NCBI RefSeq assembly: GCF_030705415.1
Contig: NZ_JAUZED010000007.1
Span: 1 to 62,717 of the forward strand
Reading direction: 5' to 3'
Length of the DNA stretch: 62,717 bases
Source of the DNA: Curtobacterium sp. A7_M15
GTDB taxonomy: Bacteria > Actinomycetota > Actinomycetes > Actinomycetales > Microbacteriaceae
Made by a program: the position numbers and the translations under genes. Each line of letters opens with the position of its first letter. The stretch's first letter is position 1. A model generated the notes under the pieces. It was given only the letters and a program-made list of their open reading frames with translations. It did not search any database and was not told the DNA's origin. Positions 48,198-57,170 of this stretch are shown here, one piece after another.

Positions 48198-50324
48198 GTG
48201 CCTCGCTTCCTCCGCATCGTCCTCCCCGCGCTCGTCATCGTGGCGTGGCTCGCCATCGCCTCCGTCGGCGGTCCCTTCTTCGGCAAGATCTCCGAGGTCT
48301 CCACGAACGACCAGACGTCGTTCCTGCCTGCTTCGGCGGACGCCACCAAGGTGCAGGAACGCGCCTCGGAGTTCCGGAAGGCGTCCGGAGCCCCGGCGAT
48401 CGTCGTGCTCGAGCGTGACGGCGGCCTGACGGCTGCGGACCAGCGCGCCGCGTCCTCCCTGGCCGCGCGGCTCGGGGACCGCGAGGACGTGCAGGGAGTC
48501 AGCCCGGTGATCCCGAGCGAGGACGGGGATGCCGTCGAGATCGTCGCCACGCTGACCCAGAGCGCCGACACGGGTGACGCCGTCGAGGCCGTGCGCGCCG
48601 ACGTCGAGGACGCCCTGCCGTCCGGGGTGCAGGCCTACGTCACGGGTCCGGCGGGCTTCACCGCCGACCTGACCGAGGCCTTCGCGGGCATCGACGGTCT
48701 GCTGCTCGGGGTGGCGCTCGCGGCGGTCTTCGTGATCCTCATCATCGTGTACCGGTCACCGCTCCTGCCGATCCTCGTGCTCGGCACCGCGACCTTCGCC
48801 CTTTGCGCGTCCATCCTCGTCGTCTGGTGGCTCGCAAAGGCCGACATCGTGACGGTCAACGGCCAGGTGCAGGGGATCCTCTCCATCCTCGTCATCGGCG
48901 CCGCGACCGACTACGCACTCCTCTACACCGCACGCTTCCGCGAGGCGCTACGCGACCACCGCACCGGGTGGGACGCGACGAGGGCAGCCCTGCGAGGGAG
49001 CCTCGAGCCGATCCTCGCCTCGGGCGGCACGGTCATCGTCGGTGTGCTGTGCCTGCTGCTCTCGGACCTCAACTCGAACAAGGCCCTCGGACCGGTCGCG
49101 GCCATCGGCATCGCGTTCAGCCTCCTCGCCGCGCTCACCCTGCTGCCCGCGCTCCTGCTCGCGTTCCGGCGTGCGGCGTTCTGGCCGCTCCGTCCGCAGT
49201 ACGGCAGCGGACACCCCGTCCTCACCGGACCGGAGGCCCGCGGAATCTGGGCACGCGTGGGTCGACTCGTGGCGCGTCGGTCCCGGGTGGTCTGGATCGT
49301 GTGCACCGTCGGGCTCCTCGCGATGGGCACCGGACTCGTCGGCCTCGAGGCGGACGGGGTCCCGCAGAGCGACCTGGTGATCGGGAGCTCCCAGGCCCGC
49401 GACGGTCAGGAGGTGCTCGCGGAGCACTTCCCGGGCGGATCGGGGAGCCCCGCGCAGGTCATCGGCGCCGCGTCGAAGACCGACGAGCTGGCGAGCGCGA
49501 TCACCGGGGTGGACGGCGTGGACAGCGTCGTGGCGGCCGCGAAGGACTCGCCCTCCGGCACCGTCCCGGTGACGACGAGCGGCAGCGCGGGCGGTGCCTC
49601 GGGCGCGACGCCCACCGTGTCCCGCGGGGACGTCCTGCTCGAGGCCACCCTGTCCGACCCGGCCGACTCCGACGCGGCCGAGCAGACCGTGCGTGCCCTC
49701 CGCACGGCGGTCGAGCGGGTCGACCCCGGCGCGATCGTCGGAGGGGTCACAGCGACCGCCGTCGACACGAACGACACCGGCATCCGGGACCGCACCCTCA
49801 TCATCCCCGTGGTGCTCGCCGTCATCCTGCTCATCCTGATGCTGCTGCTCCGGAGCATCGTGGCGCCGCTCGTGCTGATCGGCAGCGTGATCGTGTCCTT
49901 CGCCGCGGCGCTCGGTGTCGGCGCCCTCGTCTTCGACCACGTGTTCCACTTCCCCGGTGCTGACCCGAGCGTCCCGCTGTACTCGTTCGTGTTCCTCGTG
50001 GCGCTCGGCGTCGACTACAACATCTTCCTCATGACACGGGTCCGCGAGGAGGCCCTGGCGCACGGTCCCCGCGAAGGCGTCCTCCGCGGACTCGGTGTCA
50101 CCGGCGGGGTGATCACCTCGGCTGGGATCGTCCTCGCGGCGACGTTCGCGGCGCTCGGCGTGATCCCGATCCTGTTCCTCGTGCAGATCGCGTTCGTGGT
50201 CGCGTTCGGCGTGCTCCTCGACACGATCGTCGTCCGCTCGCTGCTCGTCCCCGCTCTGGCGTACGACCTCGGACGCCGAGCCTGGTGGCCGTCGCGCCTG
50301 TCGCGTCCGGCCCATCACATGTGA
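48198..50324 (+). CDS. MMPL family RND transporter
   Basis: 708 residues with about 12 membrane helices in two halves, each with a large extracytoplasmic loop. The two DY-type helix segments GAATDYALLYTARFREAL (near 235) and ALGVDYNIFLMTRVREEAL (near 600) carry the proton-relay Asp/Tyr pairs of MMPL proteins. Actinobacterial members export lipids, siderophores or drugs; the MarR partner favours an efflux role. GTG start 48198, leaderless. Confidence 0.92.
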   Translation: MPRFLRIVLPALVIVAWLAIASVGGPFFGKISEVSTNDQTSFLPASADATKVQERASEFRKASGAPAIVVLERDGGLTAADQRAASSLAARLGDREDVQGVSPVIPSEDGDAVEIVATLTQSADTGDAVEAVRADVEDALPSGVQAYVTGPAGFTADLTEAFAGIDGLLLGVALAAVFVILIIVYRSPLLPILVLGTATFALCASILVVWWLAKADIVTVNGQVQGILSILVIGAATDYALLYTARFREALRDHRTGWDATRAALRGSLEPILASGGTVIVGVLCLLLSDLNSNKALGPVAAIGIAFSLLAALTLLPALLLAFRRAAFWPLRPQYGSGHPVLTGPEARGIWARVGRLVARRSRVVWIVCTVGLLAMGTGLVGLEADGVPQSDLVIGSSQARDGQEVLAEHFPGGSGSPAQVIGAASKTDELASAITGVDGVDSVVAAAKDSPSGTVPVTTSGSAGGASGATPTVSRGDVLLEATLSDPADSDAAEQTVRALRTAVERVDPGAIVGGVTATAVDTNDTGIRDRTLIIPVVLAVILLILMLLLRSIVAPLVLIGSVIVSFAAALGVGALVFDHVFHFPGADPSVPLYSFVFLVALGVDYNIFLMTRVREEALAHGPREGVLRGLGVTGGVITSAGIVLAATFAALGVIPILFLVQIAFVVAFGVLLDTIVVRSLLVPALAYDLGRRAWWPSRLSRPAHHM

Positions 50325-50336
50325 CACGCTGGACGC

Positions 50337-50987
50337 ATGCCAGTTCCTTCGACGCAGCCCACCGCCGAGCGGAAGCTCCTCCGCGACACCGTGCAGGACA
50401 AGATCCGGGACGCGATCATGGACGGCACCCTGGAGCCGGGCGAGCGGCTCAACGACGACGACCTCATCGCCTGGCTCGGCGTCTCCCGCACCCCCATCCG
50501 CGAGGCCCTCGCCGAACTCGCCCGCGCCGGACTCATCGAGATGGCCCCGAACCGGTACACCCGCGTCGCCGCCCCGACCAAGGACGAGCTCCTCGACGCG
50601 TACCAGACCCTCGGCGTGATCTACGGCGGTGTCGTTCGGCTGGCGGTGCCCCGCCTGACCGAGGCGCAGCGGAAGCGGGTCGTGAAGATGCTCGACGACG
50701 TGATCGCACGGACCGGATCGGGCAAGCAGGACGAGGTCGCGCGCGAGGGGGCGAGTATCTACGCGACGTGGGTCGACGCCTGCGGCAACCCGTCACTCGA
50801 GCAGCTCTGCCGGTCGACCACGGACGGCCTCGCCTTCAAGCTGCGGGTACCGGAACTCGCCGAGTTGATCCCGGCCGACGTCGTCCTGCCCGAGCTCGAG
50901 AAGCTCAAGGCCGCTGTCGTCGCGAAGGACCCGATCGCCGCCGAGCTCGCGATGGAAGCGATCCACCTGCTGCCGTCGCGCGCCTGA
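50337..50987 (+). CDS. GntR family transcriptional regulator
   Basis: 216 residues. Winged helix at about 15-80 (DGTLEPGERLNDDDLIAWLGVSRTPIREALAELARAGLIE) followed by a helical effector domain of about 130 residues, shorter and less metal-ligand-rich than typical FCD domains. It starts 12 bases after the MMPL stop; CACGCT ends 6 bases before the ATG and may be a weak leaderless -10. Target unknown. Confidence 0.88.
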   Translation: MPVPSTQPTAERKLLRDTVQDKIRDAIMDGTLEPGERLNDDDLIAWLGVSRTPIREALAELARAGLIEMAPNRYTRVAAPTKDELLDAYQTLGVIYGGVVRLAVPRLTEAQRKRVVKMLDDVIARTGSGKQDEVAREGASIYATWVDACGNPSLEQLCRSTTDGLAFKLRVPELAELIPADVVLPELEKLKAAVVAKDPIAAELAMEAIHLLPSRA

Positions 50988-51023
50988 CGCGACGAGCACG
51001 GCAGGCGCGACCGCCTGGCGGCC

Positions 51024-51055
51024 AGGAGACGCGGGTCGGTCCCGCACCGTCCCTC
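51024..51055. terminator. hairpin between GntR and IclR genes
   Basis: GCGGG/CCCGC around a TCGGT loop, with GGAG and CTCC outside it, between convergent stops. It contains the core of the hairpin family found elsewhere in the window, in imperfect form. Confidence 0.5.
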
Positions 51056-51074
51056 CCGTCCGTCCGGGCGTCCG

Positions 51075-51851
51075 TCAGTGCGCGACCGCGCTGATCATGC
51101 CCAGGCCGACGCTGATGCGGTCGGCCACCTCGATGAGGTCCTCGGCGAGGGACGCGGTGTCCCGGTCCCGCAGCTGCGTCACCCGCCCGGAGATCGACAG
51201 CGCCGCCACGATCCGGCCCGACGCGTTCCGGATCGGCGCCGCGATGCAGAAGCGTCCGAGGGCGACCTCTTGGTTCTCGACGCACCAGCCGCGTTTCGCC
51301 GACGCATCGAGGTCCGCCGTGAGCGCGTCGTGCGACGTGATCGTGTGGTCGGTGTAGCGGGCGAGGTCGAGGCCGAGCAGCGCCTCCCGCTCGGCCTGTG
51401 ACAGGTCGAGCATGAGCGCCTTGCCGAGCGCCGAGGCGTGCAGCGGCTGCCGCATGCCGATCATCGTGTGCGACTTGGGGGCGAGCGATCCCTCGAAGTG
51501 GCAGAGGTAGATGCAGGCCGCGTCGTCCTGCACGCCGACGTTGGCGGTGAGCCCGATCCGGTGCGCGAGCTCCTGCGCAGCGGCCCGGCTCTCTCGGTGG
51601 ACGGGGTTGTGGTTGAGTCCCTGGCTGGCGAGCTCGAGGACGGCCCGTCCGACGGAGTACCCCTGCGACTCGGGGTCGCGGTGCACGTACTCGAGCGACT
51701 CGAGCGTGGCGAGCAGTCGCCCCGTCGTCGACGTCCCGAGGTCGATCGCCCGCGCGATGTCGGAGGCACGCATCGGCCCGTCGGCGGCACCGAGCGCGCC
51801 GAGGACCGCCGCGGCGCGCTCGATGCTCTGGTTCGGAGGGGTGGTGGCCAT
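51075..51851 (-). CDS. IclR family transcriptional regulator
   Basis: 258 residues. N-terminal winged helix (about 8-68, MRASDIARAIDLGTSTTGRLLATLE) and the IclR effector domain (about 80-250) with MRQPLHASALGKA and GWCVENQEVALGRFCIAAPI. ATG at 51851; CAGAAT ends 6 bases before it. It heads the locus containing the beta-helix protein, FAD oxidoreductase and MHS transporter and is the likely controller of them. Confidence 0.9.
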   Translation of the reverse strand: MATTPPNQSIERAAAVLGALGAADGPMRASDIARAIDLGTSTTGRLLATLESLEYVHRDPESQGYSVGRAVLELASQGLNHNPVHRESRAAAQELAHRIGLTANVGVQDDAACIYLCHFEGSLAPKSHTMIGMRQPLHASALGKALMLDLSQAEREALLGLDLARYTDHTITSHDALTADLDASAKRGWCVENQEVALGRFCIAAPIRNASGRIVAALSISGRVTQLRDRDTASLAEDLIEVADRISVGLGMISAVAH

Positions 51852-51877
51852 CCGCCCATTCTGTCCCGTGGAGTCGA

Positions 51878-53284
51878 TCAGGACACCGTGACACCGCTGA
51901 CGAACTGGTTCGTCCGCACCTGGGCCGCGGTGAGGGCCGCGCCGCCGAGCACGACGTCCTCGAAGGCCACGTCCGACACCCCGTGCGTCGCGTCCCACCC
52001 GGACAGTGTCACGCGGTCGGCCGTGACGTCGGTGAAGTCGCGGATCGTGATGCCCGTGATCCGGCCCCGCTCGTCGCGGTAGCCGGTGTCGTTCGAGTAC
52101 GGCCCCTTGAGCACCTGCAGCACGATGGCCTGCCCGCCGACCGGCTGGGACTCCACATAGAAGCCGTCGACGGTGACGTCCGAGACCGTCGCCCAGTCCT
52201 GGACGTCGAACTTCAGCGCGACCTCCTTCGCCCGGAGCACGTACGACTGCGTGATGGAGACGTCGGTGAAGACCTCGGTCTCCATGGACGAGCCGAACCG
52301 GACGGGGTTCCCGCCGGTGACGTTCCAGAACGTGGTGTCGGTCGCGTGCAACCCGCGGGTCTCGGGTTCGCCGTTCGTCGCGGCGTCGAGGGCGTGCCAG
52401 CCGAAGCCGTCGTCGCCGCTCATCACGAAGTTGTGCTCGACGGTCATGTCCTGCACGCCGTCGGTGTCGATGCCGTCGTTGTTGATGAGCGTGCCCATCA
52501 GGTTCAGCCAGGACACGTGGATGCCCGAGGACCGGATGTACAGCGTCTGCCACCACTGGGCGTTGCGGACGCCGATGCCGGACACCGTGATGTCCGAGCT
52601 GTCGTGGAAGCGGATGGCCATCGTCTTGTCGGTCCGTGACGTGTCCGAGCCGGCGTCGAGGATCCCACGCCCGAGCACGTGCACCCCGGTCACCCCGTCC
52701 CCGTCGATGCGACCGTGCACGAGGGCGCCCGGCGCGAGGTAGACCGTCTGGCCCGACTCCGGACGGATCACGCCGGCGTCGTGCTCGCCGGGGCCGAAGT
52801 ACAGCACGTCTGGGTCCGAGGCAGACGGCACCGCGGTCTCCGACGGTGTGACGAAGAGGAACAAGGCGCGGACACCCGGCGTCTCGATGACGAGCGGGTG
52901 CGCGTCGCGGATCGTGAAGGTCACGGTGTCACCGGCTCGGGTCGTGGCGATCCGGAGCGTCCGGGGCGTGACGACCGGGGTGGCCGACGCGGCGAGACCG
53001 GGCATCGTGACGCTGATCGTCGCGGTGCCCGTCCCCTTGGCGAACATCGCGACGTCGTGCGAGGTGCCGCTCACGGATTCGGCCTTGACCGGCACCGCGG
53101 TGCCGTTGACCGACACGGTGTGCGCGGTGGCGGTCGGCGACGTCGGGTTCCCCGGGTTCGCCCGGATGCTCGCGGTGCCGGCAGCGACCGCGGTGCCCGT
53201 CGCGAGGGCCGGCGGGCCGGCGACCCCGATGGTGGTGAGCGACAGCGCGACAGCCGTCGCGATGGTCAGTGTTCGCAGGCGCAT
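51878..53284 (-). CDS. secreted right-handed beta-helix protein, polygalacturonase-like
   Basis: 468 residues with a signal peptide (cleavage near ATGTA, residue 32). An N-terminal beta-sandwich-like region to about 160 is followed by parallel beta-helix repeats. The segments NNDGIDTDG and SGDDGFGWH recall the catalytic Asp motifs of glycoside hydrolase family 28, but the RIK motif is absent, so it may act on a different glycan or belong to another beta-helix hydrolase family. It lies 46 bases after the FAD oxidoreductase gene on the same strand. Confidence 0.75.
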   Translation of the reverse strand: MRLRTLTIATAVALSLTTIGVAGPPALATGTAVAAGTASIRANPGNPTSPTATAHTVSVNGTAVPVKAESVSGTSHDVAMFAKGTGTATISVTMPGLAASATPVVTPRTLRIATTRAGDTVTFTIRDAHPLVIETPGVRALFLFVTPSETAVPSASDPDVLYFGPGEHDAGVIRPESGQTVYLAPGALVHGRIDGDGVTGVHVLGRGILDAGSDTSRTDKTMAIRFHDSSDITVSGIGVRNAQWWQTLYIRSSGIHVSWLNLMGTLINNDGIDTDGVQDMTVEHNFVMSGDDGFGWHALDAATNGEPETRGLHATDTTFWNVTGGNPVRFGSSMETEVFTDVSITQSYVLRAKEVALKFDVQDWATVSDVTVDGFYVESQPVGGQAIVLQVLKGPYSNDTGYRDERGRITGITIRDFTDVTADRVTLSGWDATHGVSDVAFEDVVLGGAALTAAQVRTNQFVSGVTVS

Positions 53285-53330
53285 TGCGATCTCCCTTGAT
53301 CGTGGTGGTGCTGCAGGTGGTGCGGGTGGG

Positions 53331-55577
53331 TCAGTAGACCTTCACGGCGCTCGCCGACGTGAAGGGCGCACCGTTCGTCGCGGTGACGACGATGCGCAGC
53401 GAGGCGGTCCGCGTCGCTGGGACGTCGTGCACGCGGTGCCGGTGACGGTTGTCCGTGACGCTCGCGAGTTCCTGCCAGGATCCGTCGACGCACGCCTCGA
53501 TCCGGTAGTCGCGGGCGAGCGTCGGGACCGCCTCCCACGGCGTGCGGTGGTGGTGCAGGTTGATGAGGTCGGCGTCGACGTCGTCGTTCCAGACGATGCG
53601 GACCTGACGGAGGTCGACGGGCTCCGTCCAGTCGAGGGTGAGGGTCGCCGCGCCGTCGCCCGGTTCCGACGACCACAGGTGCGGGCCGCCGAAGGGGCGC
53701 TGGTAGCCGTCGGTGATCCGGGAGGCGCGCCACGCGTCCGACGCGTCGGCTGCGGTGAACGCGAAGGAGCGTCCACGTAGTGCCCGCGCCTCCCAGTCGG
53801 TGACCGGCTGGTCGGCCTCCTCGGGGATGTGGTCGTCGAACCGGTCGTCGTCGGCGGTGCGGGCGCGGAGCGCGAGGACGCCGTACGGGTGCCCGTCGGT
53901 GAGGACCAGGCGGACGCCCGGGGACCGGCGCACGACCAGCACGGCGTTGCACGGCTCGTCCGGCCGGAACACGAGGTCGACGACCGCCTCGCCCACGCCG
54001 GCGGGGACGCTCGCGGTGTGCGTCGACACCCGGTCGATCGGGGCGTAGTTCTGTGGCTTGCCGGTCGTCCAGAGCTCGATCGTGACGTCGGTGTCGTGGT
54101 CGGCGACGGTCCGGAGGGCGACGGAGCCCAGCGCCGGGTCCACCGGCACGACGAGCGCCGCGTCGCGGTCGAGCGCGAAGGTGTCCTCGGTCGCCCACGG
54201 GGTGGTGTCGAGTCGGACCAGCTCGCTGCTCGCGCTGATCCGGGCGCGCTGAGCGAGGTCCGCCCCATCGTGCGCGCGGACGCCGATGAGTGGTGCGTCC
54301 TCGCGGAGGAGCGTCTGCTGCAGCATCGCGACGTGGTCGGTGCCGAGCTCACGTGGCGTGACCCCGTGCCGGGCGGCGAGGTGCGCGGCGGTCCCGGCCG
54401 CCTGGCCCTGCGCGGCGCAGGTGGCCATCACGCGGGTCGAACCGAACGCGACGTGGGACGCGGAGATGTTCCGGCCGGCGAAGAGCAGGTTCGCGACGTC
54501 CGCCGAGTAGAGGGAGCGGAAGGGGATGTCGTACGTGCCGTCCGTGTACCGCTGCTGTGCGCCGGCGGTCTCGGCGTAGACGCCCTCGACCGGGTGCAGG
54601 TCGATCGACCAGCCGCCGAACGCGACCGTGTCCGGGAAGGTCCGCTGTGACAGGAGGTCCTGCTGGGTGAGGGTGTGGTCGCCCACGAACCGGCGGTACT
54701 CCCGCTTGCCCGGGATCGCGCCGACCCAGTCGAGCGTGAGGGAGTCGGCGTCGAACGCTCCGGAGTTCTTGATGTGGTCCCAGATGCCGTAGACGACGCC
54801 CCAGAGCTCGTCGCGGATGCGTTCGTTCTCCGTGACGGTGTCGAGCTCGCCGCCCCACTCGATCCACCAGTAGTTGCAGCCGTTGTCGCCCGTCTTGATC
54901 GCCCGGTTCGCCAGGATCGGCGTCGTGCTGAGGTCCTTCGCGATCGACGGCGGCACGAACTTCTCGGGGCGGCCGGTGTCGTGCGTGGAGAAGAAGATCG
55001 AGCTGCCGAGCAGTTCGTCGTCCGGCTGCTCGGGCGCCCACTCCTCGCCGTGTTCGTCGCGTCCCTCGCGCCCGATCCGGTACGAGGCCCCGGCGAGGGC
55101 ACCGACGAGCCCGTCCCCCGTGCAGTCGAGGAACACCGGGGCGGTGAACGTCGTCTCGATCTCGGAGCCCATCGTCCAGCCGGTGACGGACGCGATCCGC
55201 GGTGCTCCGGTCCCGTCGTCCGTCGTCGTCACCGTCCGCACGTCGGTGTTGAGGTGCAGGTGGACGTTGGGTTCGGCACGCACGAGGTCGAGCACGACCT
55301 GGTCCCAGTAGATCGCGTTGCCCTGCGGGTTCCGGTACTGGTTCTCGAGGAACAGCTCGCCCATGATCCCGGTCTCGCGGGCGAAGCGCTGCGTGCCGTG
55401 GGCGGTTGCGCCGACGACCCAGACGCGGATCTCGCTCGAGGAGTTGCCACCGAGGACCGGTCGGTTGGTGACGAGGGCGACGGTGGAGCCGAGGCGGGCG
55501 GCGGCGACGGCGGCGCTCACACCGGCGAGGCCACCTCCGACGACCACGACGTCGTGGTGCTGTTCACGGGACTGCAT
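53331..55577 (-). CDS. FAD-dependent oxidoreductase with C-terminal beta-rich domain
   Basis: 748 residues from ATG at 55577. The start gives the FAD-binding N-terminus VVVVGGGLAGVSAAVAAARLG at 10-30; the much longer open frame upstream is antisense sequence. Residues to about 460 match the FAD_oxidored family (GNSSSEIRVWV, FLDCTGDGLVGALAG, FAGRNISASHVAFGSTR). The last 150 or so residues resemble a discoidin (F5/8 type C) carbohydrate-binding fold. No export signal is seen. TACCGT ends 7 bases before the start. Oxidation of a sugar or glycoside is inferred from context. Confidence 0.82.
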   Translation of the reverse strand: MQSREQHHDVVVVGGGLAGVSAAVAAARLGSTVALVTNRPVLGGNSSSEIRVWVVGATAHGTQRFARETGIMGELFLENQYRNPQGNAIYWDQVVLDLVRAEPNVHLHLNTDVRTVTTTDDGTGAPRIASVTGWTMGSEIETTFTAPVFLDCTGDGLVGALAGASYRIGREGRDEHGEEWAPEQPDDELLGSSIFFSTHDTGRPEKFVPPSIAKDLSTTPILANRAIKTGDNGCNYWWIEWGGELDTVTENERIRDELWGVVYGIWDHIKNSGAFDADSLTLDWVGAIPGKREYRRFVGDHTLTQQDLLSQRTFPDTVAFGGWSIDLHPVEGVYAETAGAQQRYTDGTYDIPFRSLYSADVANLLFAGRNISASHVAFGSTRVMATCAAQGQAAGTAAHLAARHGVTPRELGTDHVAMLQQTLLREDAPLIGVRAHDGADLAQRARISASSELVRLDTTPWATEDTFALDRDAALVVPVDPALGSVALRTVADHDTDVTIELWTTGKPQNYAPIDRVSTHTASVPAGVGEAVVDLVFRPDEPCNAVLVVRRSPGVRLVLTDGHPYGVLALRARTADDDRFDDHIPEEADQPVTDWEARALRGRSFAFTAADASDAWRASRITDGYQRPFGGPHLWSSEPGDGAATLTLDWTEPVDLRQVRIVWNDDVDADLINLHHHRTPWEAVPTLARDYRIEACVDGSWQELASVTDNRHRHRVHDVPATRTASLRIVVTATNGAPFTSASAVKVY

Positions 55578-55591
55578 GACGGTGACGGTAT

Positions 55592-55628
55592 CACTTTGTG
55601 GTAATCTATTCCCACTGTGTGGCAAAGT
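55592..55628. promoter_or_regulatory. operator region between FAD oxidoreductase and MHS transporter genes
   Basis: CACTTTGTGG (55592-55601) and CACTGTGTGG (55613-55622) are direct repeats, nine of ten bases identical, spaced 21 bases or two helical turns. ACTTTG (55593-55598) and CAAAGT (55623-55628) also form an inverted pair. A -10 TACCGT for the left gene (55585-55590) and TATCGT for the right gene (55644-55649) flank them. This is a good candidate for IclR binding. Confidence 0.6.
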
Positions 55629-55685
55629 CTGCCCGGTAAGTGCTATCGTCAACCAACTCTCGACAACGAAGTGTGAGGTCTCCCC

Positions 55686-57032
55686 ATGAGCGACGGAACC
55701 CAGACGCGCACGAGCGCCGACGCCGCCGACACCCCTGTCCCGGACGTGTTCGGCGACGACGCCCGCCGCAGGAGCATGCGGAAGGTCATCGTGGCCGCCG
55801 GCGTCGGCCACTTCGTGGAGTGGTTCGACTTCGGCCTCTACGGCACCCTGGCAACGGTCATCTCGCTGTACTTCTTCAAGCAGGGGGACCCGCAGGTCGC
55901 GCTCCTCTCGGCCTTCGCCGTGTTCGGCGCCGGGTTCGTGATGCGCCCGCTCGGCGGCCTCTTCTGGGGATCGCTCGGCGACCGCGTGGGCCGGAAGACG
56001 ACCCTCGCGACGGTCATCCTCATCACGAGCGGCGCGACCGCGGTGATGGGCATCCTGCCGACGTACCAGAGCGTCGGGCTGCTGGCGCCGATCCTCCTCG
56101 TGGTGGTGCGGCTCGTGCAGGGGTTCGCCGCCGGTGGTGAGGGCGCGGGGGCGACCACGCTCCTCGCCGAGTCCGCGCCGTCGAACCGGCGCGGCTTCGT
56201 CACGAGCTTCATCGACGTCTTCGGCTTCGCTGCGTTCATCGTGGGTGGCGGCCTGGTCTTCCTGTTCACGGCGATCGCGGGCGACGGCGCCCTCGAGTCG
56301 TGGGGGTGGCGGGTGCTGTTCCTCATCGCGCTTCCCCTCGGCCTCGTCGGGCTCTACCTCCGCTCCAAGCTCGAGGACACCCCGGAGTTCCGTGCGCTCA
56401 AGGCGAAGGGCGACCTCGCGAAGAACCCGCTCCGGCGATCGCTCCGCACCGGGTGGAAGGCGCTGCTGTTCTGCGTCGGGTTCGTCGTCCTCAAGGCCGT
56501 CGGGCACTGGATCTTGCAGACCTTCATGCCGTCCTACCTGCAGGCCGACCTCGGCTACTCGCCGCTCGTCTCGTACGGCGTGGTCGTCATCGGGTTCATC
56601 GTGATCGCCGCACTCGTGCCGTTCTTCGGGCTGCTGTCGGACAAGATCGGTCGGAAGCCCGTCATGCTCGCCGGAAGCGGCGGGTTCCTCGTGCTCACCT
56701 ACCCGACGCTCATGCTCATGGACGCCGGCAACTTCTGGGCGGCTGCGGGCGCGATGGTGCTCCTCGGGTTGTTCATGGCGGCGTTCGACGGCGCCGTGAG
56801 TGCCGCCATGGCCGAGCTCTTCCCGACCGCGATCCGCTACGGGTCGATGGGCATCGCCTACAACATCAGCGTCGCGCTCTTCGGCGGGATCACGCCGTAC
56901 TTCGCCACGTGGCTGATCGCCGCGACGGGCAACACCTTCGCGCCGGCGTTCTACGTGATGGCGGCGGCGGCGATCACCGGGATCACGGTGCTGCGGGCGC
57001 GGGAGACCCACAAGGGTGGGCTCGCGTCCTGA
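55686..57032 (+). CDS. MFS transporter, metabolite:H+ symporter (MHS) family
   Basis: 448 residues, 12 membrane segments. FVEWFDFGLYGTLA in helix 1 and GDRVGRKTTL in the 2-3 loop are characteristic of the MHS branch (ProP, KgtP, ShiA), which imports organic acids or zwitterions with protons. Divergent from the FAD oxidoreductase gene across the operator region, so it probably imports the same pathway's substrate. A very stable hairpin follows the stop. Confidence 0.9.
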   Translation: MSDGTQTRTSADAADTPVPDVFGDDARRRSMRKVIVAAGVGHFVEWFDFGLYGTLATVISLYFFKQGDPQVALLSAFAVFGAGFVMRPLGGLFWGSLGDRVGRKTTLATVILITSGATAVMGILPTYQSVGLLAPILLVVVRLVQGFAAGGEGAGATTLLAESAPSNRRGFVTSFIDVFGFAAFIVGGGLVFLFTAIAGDGALESWGWRVLFLIALPLGLVGLYLRSKLEDTPEFRALKAKGDLAKNPLRRSLRTGWKALLFCVGFVVLKAVGHWILQTFMPSYLQADLGYSPLVSYGVVVIGFIVIAALVPFFGLLSDKIGRKPVMLAGSGGFLVLTYPTLMLMDAGNFWAAAGAMVLLGLFMAAFDGAVSAAMAELFPTAIRYGSMGIAYNISVALFGGITPYFATWLIAATGNTFAPAFYVMAAAAITGITVLRARETHKGGLAS

Positions 57033-57044
57033 GACGAGACCGAT

Positions 57045-57092
57045 GGCGGACTGGAGGCGCGGGGCGGGACGGCACCGCGCCTCCAGTCCGCC
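57045..57092. terminator. perfect 18-bp hairpin after MHS gene
   Basis: GGCGGACTGGAGGCGCGG (57045-57062) pairs exactly with its complement (57075-57092) around a 12-base loop. It carries the GGAGGCGCGG core shared with the hairpin at 11555. Confidence 0.8.
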
Positions 57093-57158
57093 CGGTGGTC
57101 ACGGTGGGATCGCGGCGACCTGCCAGGGTCGTGTGATGTTCACGACACGGTCGCCCGG

Positions 57159-57164
57159 TATGGT
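57159..57164 (+). promoter_or_regulatory. -10 hexamer of LCP gene
   Basis: TATGGT ends 6 bases before the GTG at 57171; leaderless transcript predicted. It also argues against the in-frame TTG at 57165 as start. Confidence 0.5.
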
Positions 57165-57170
57165 TTGCGG

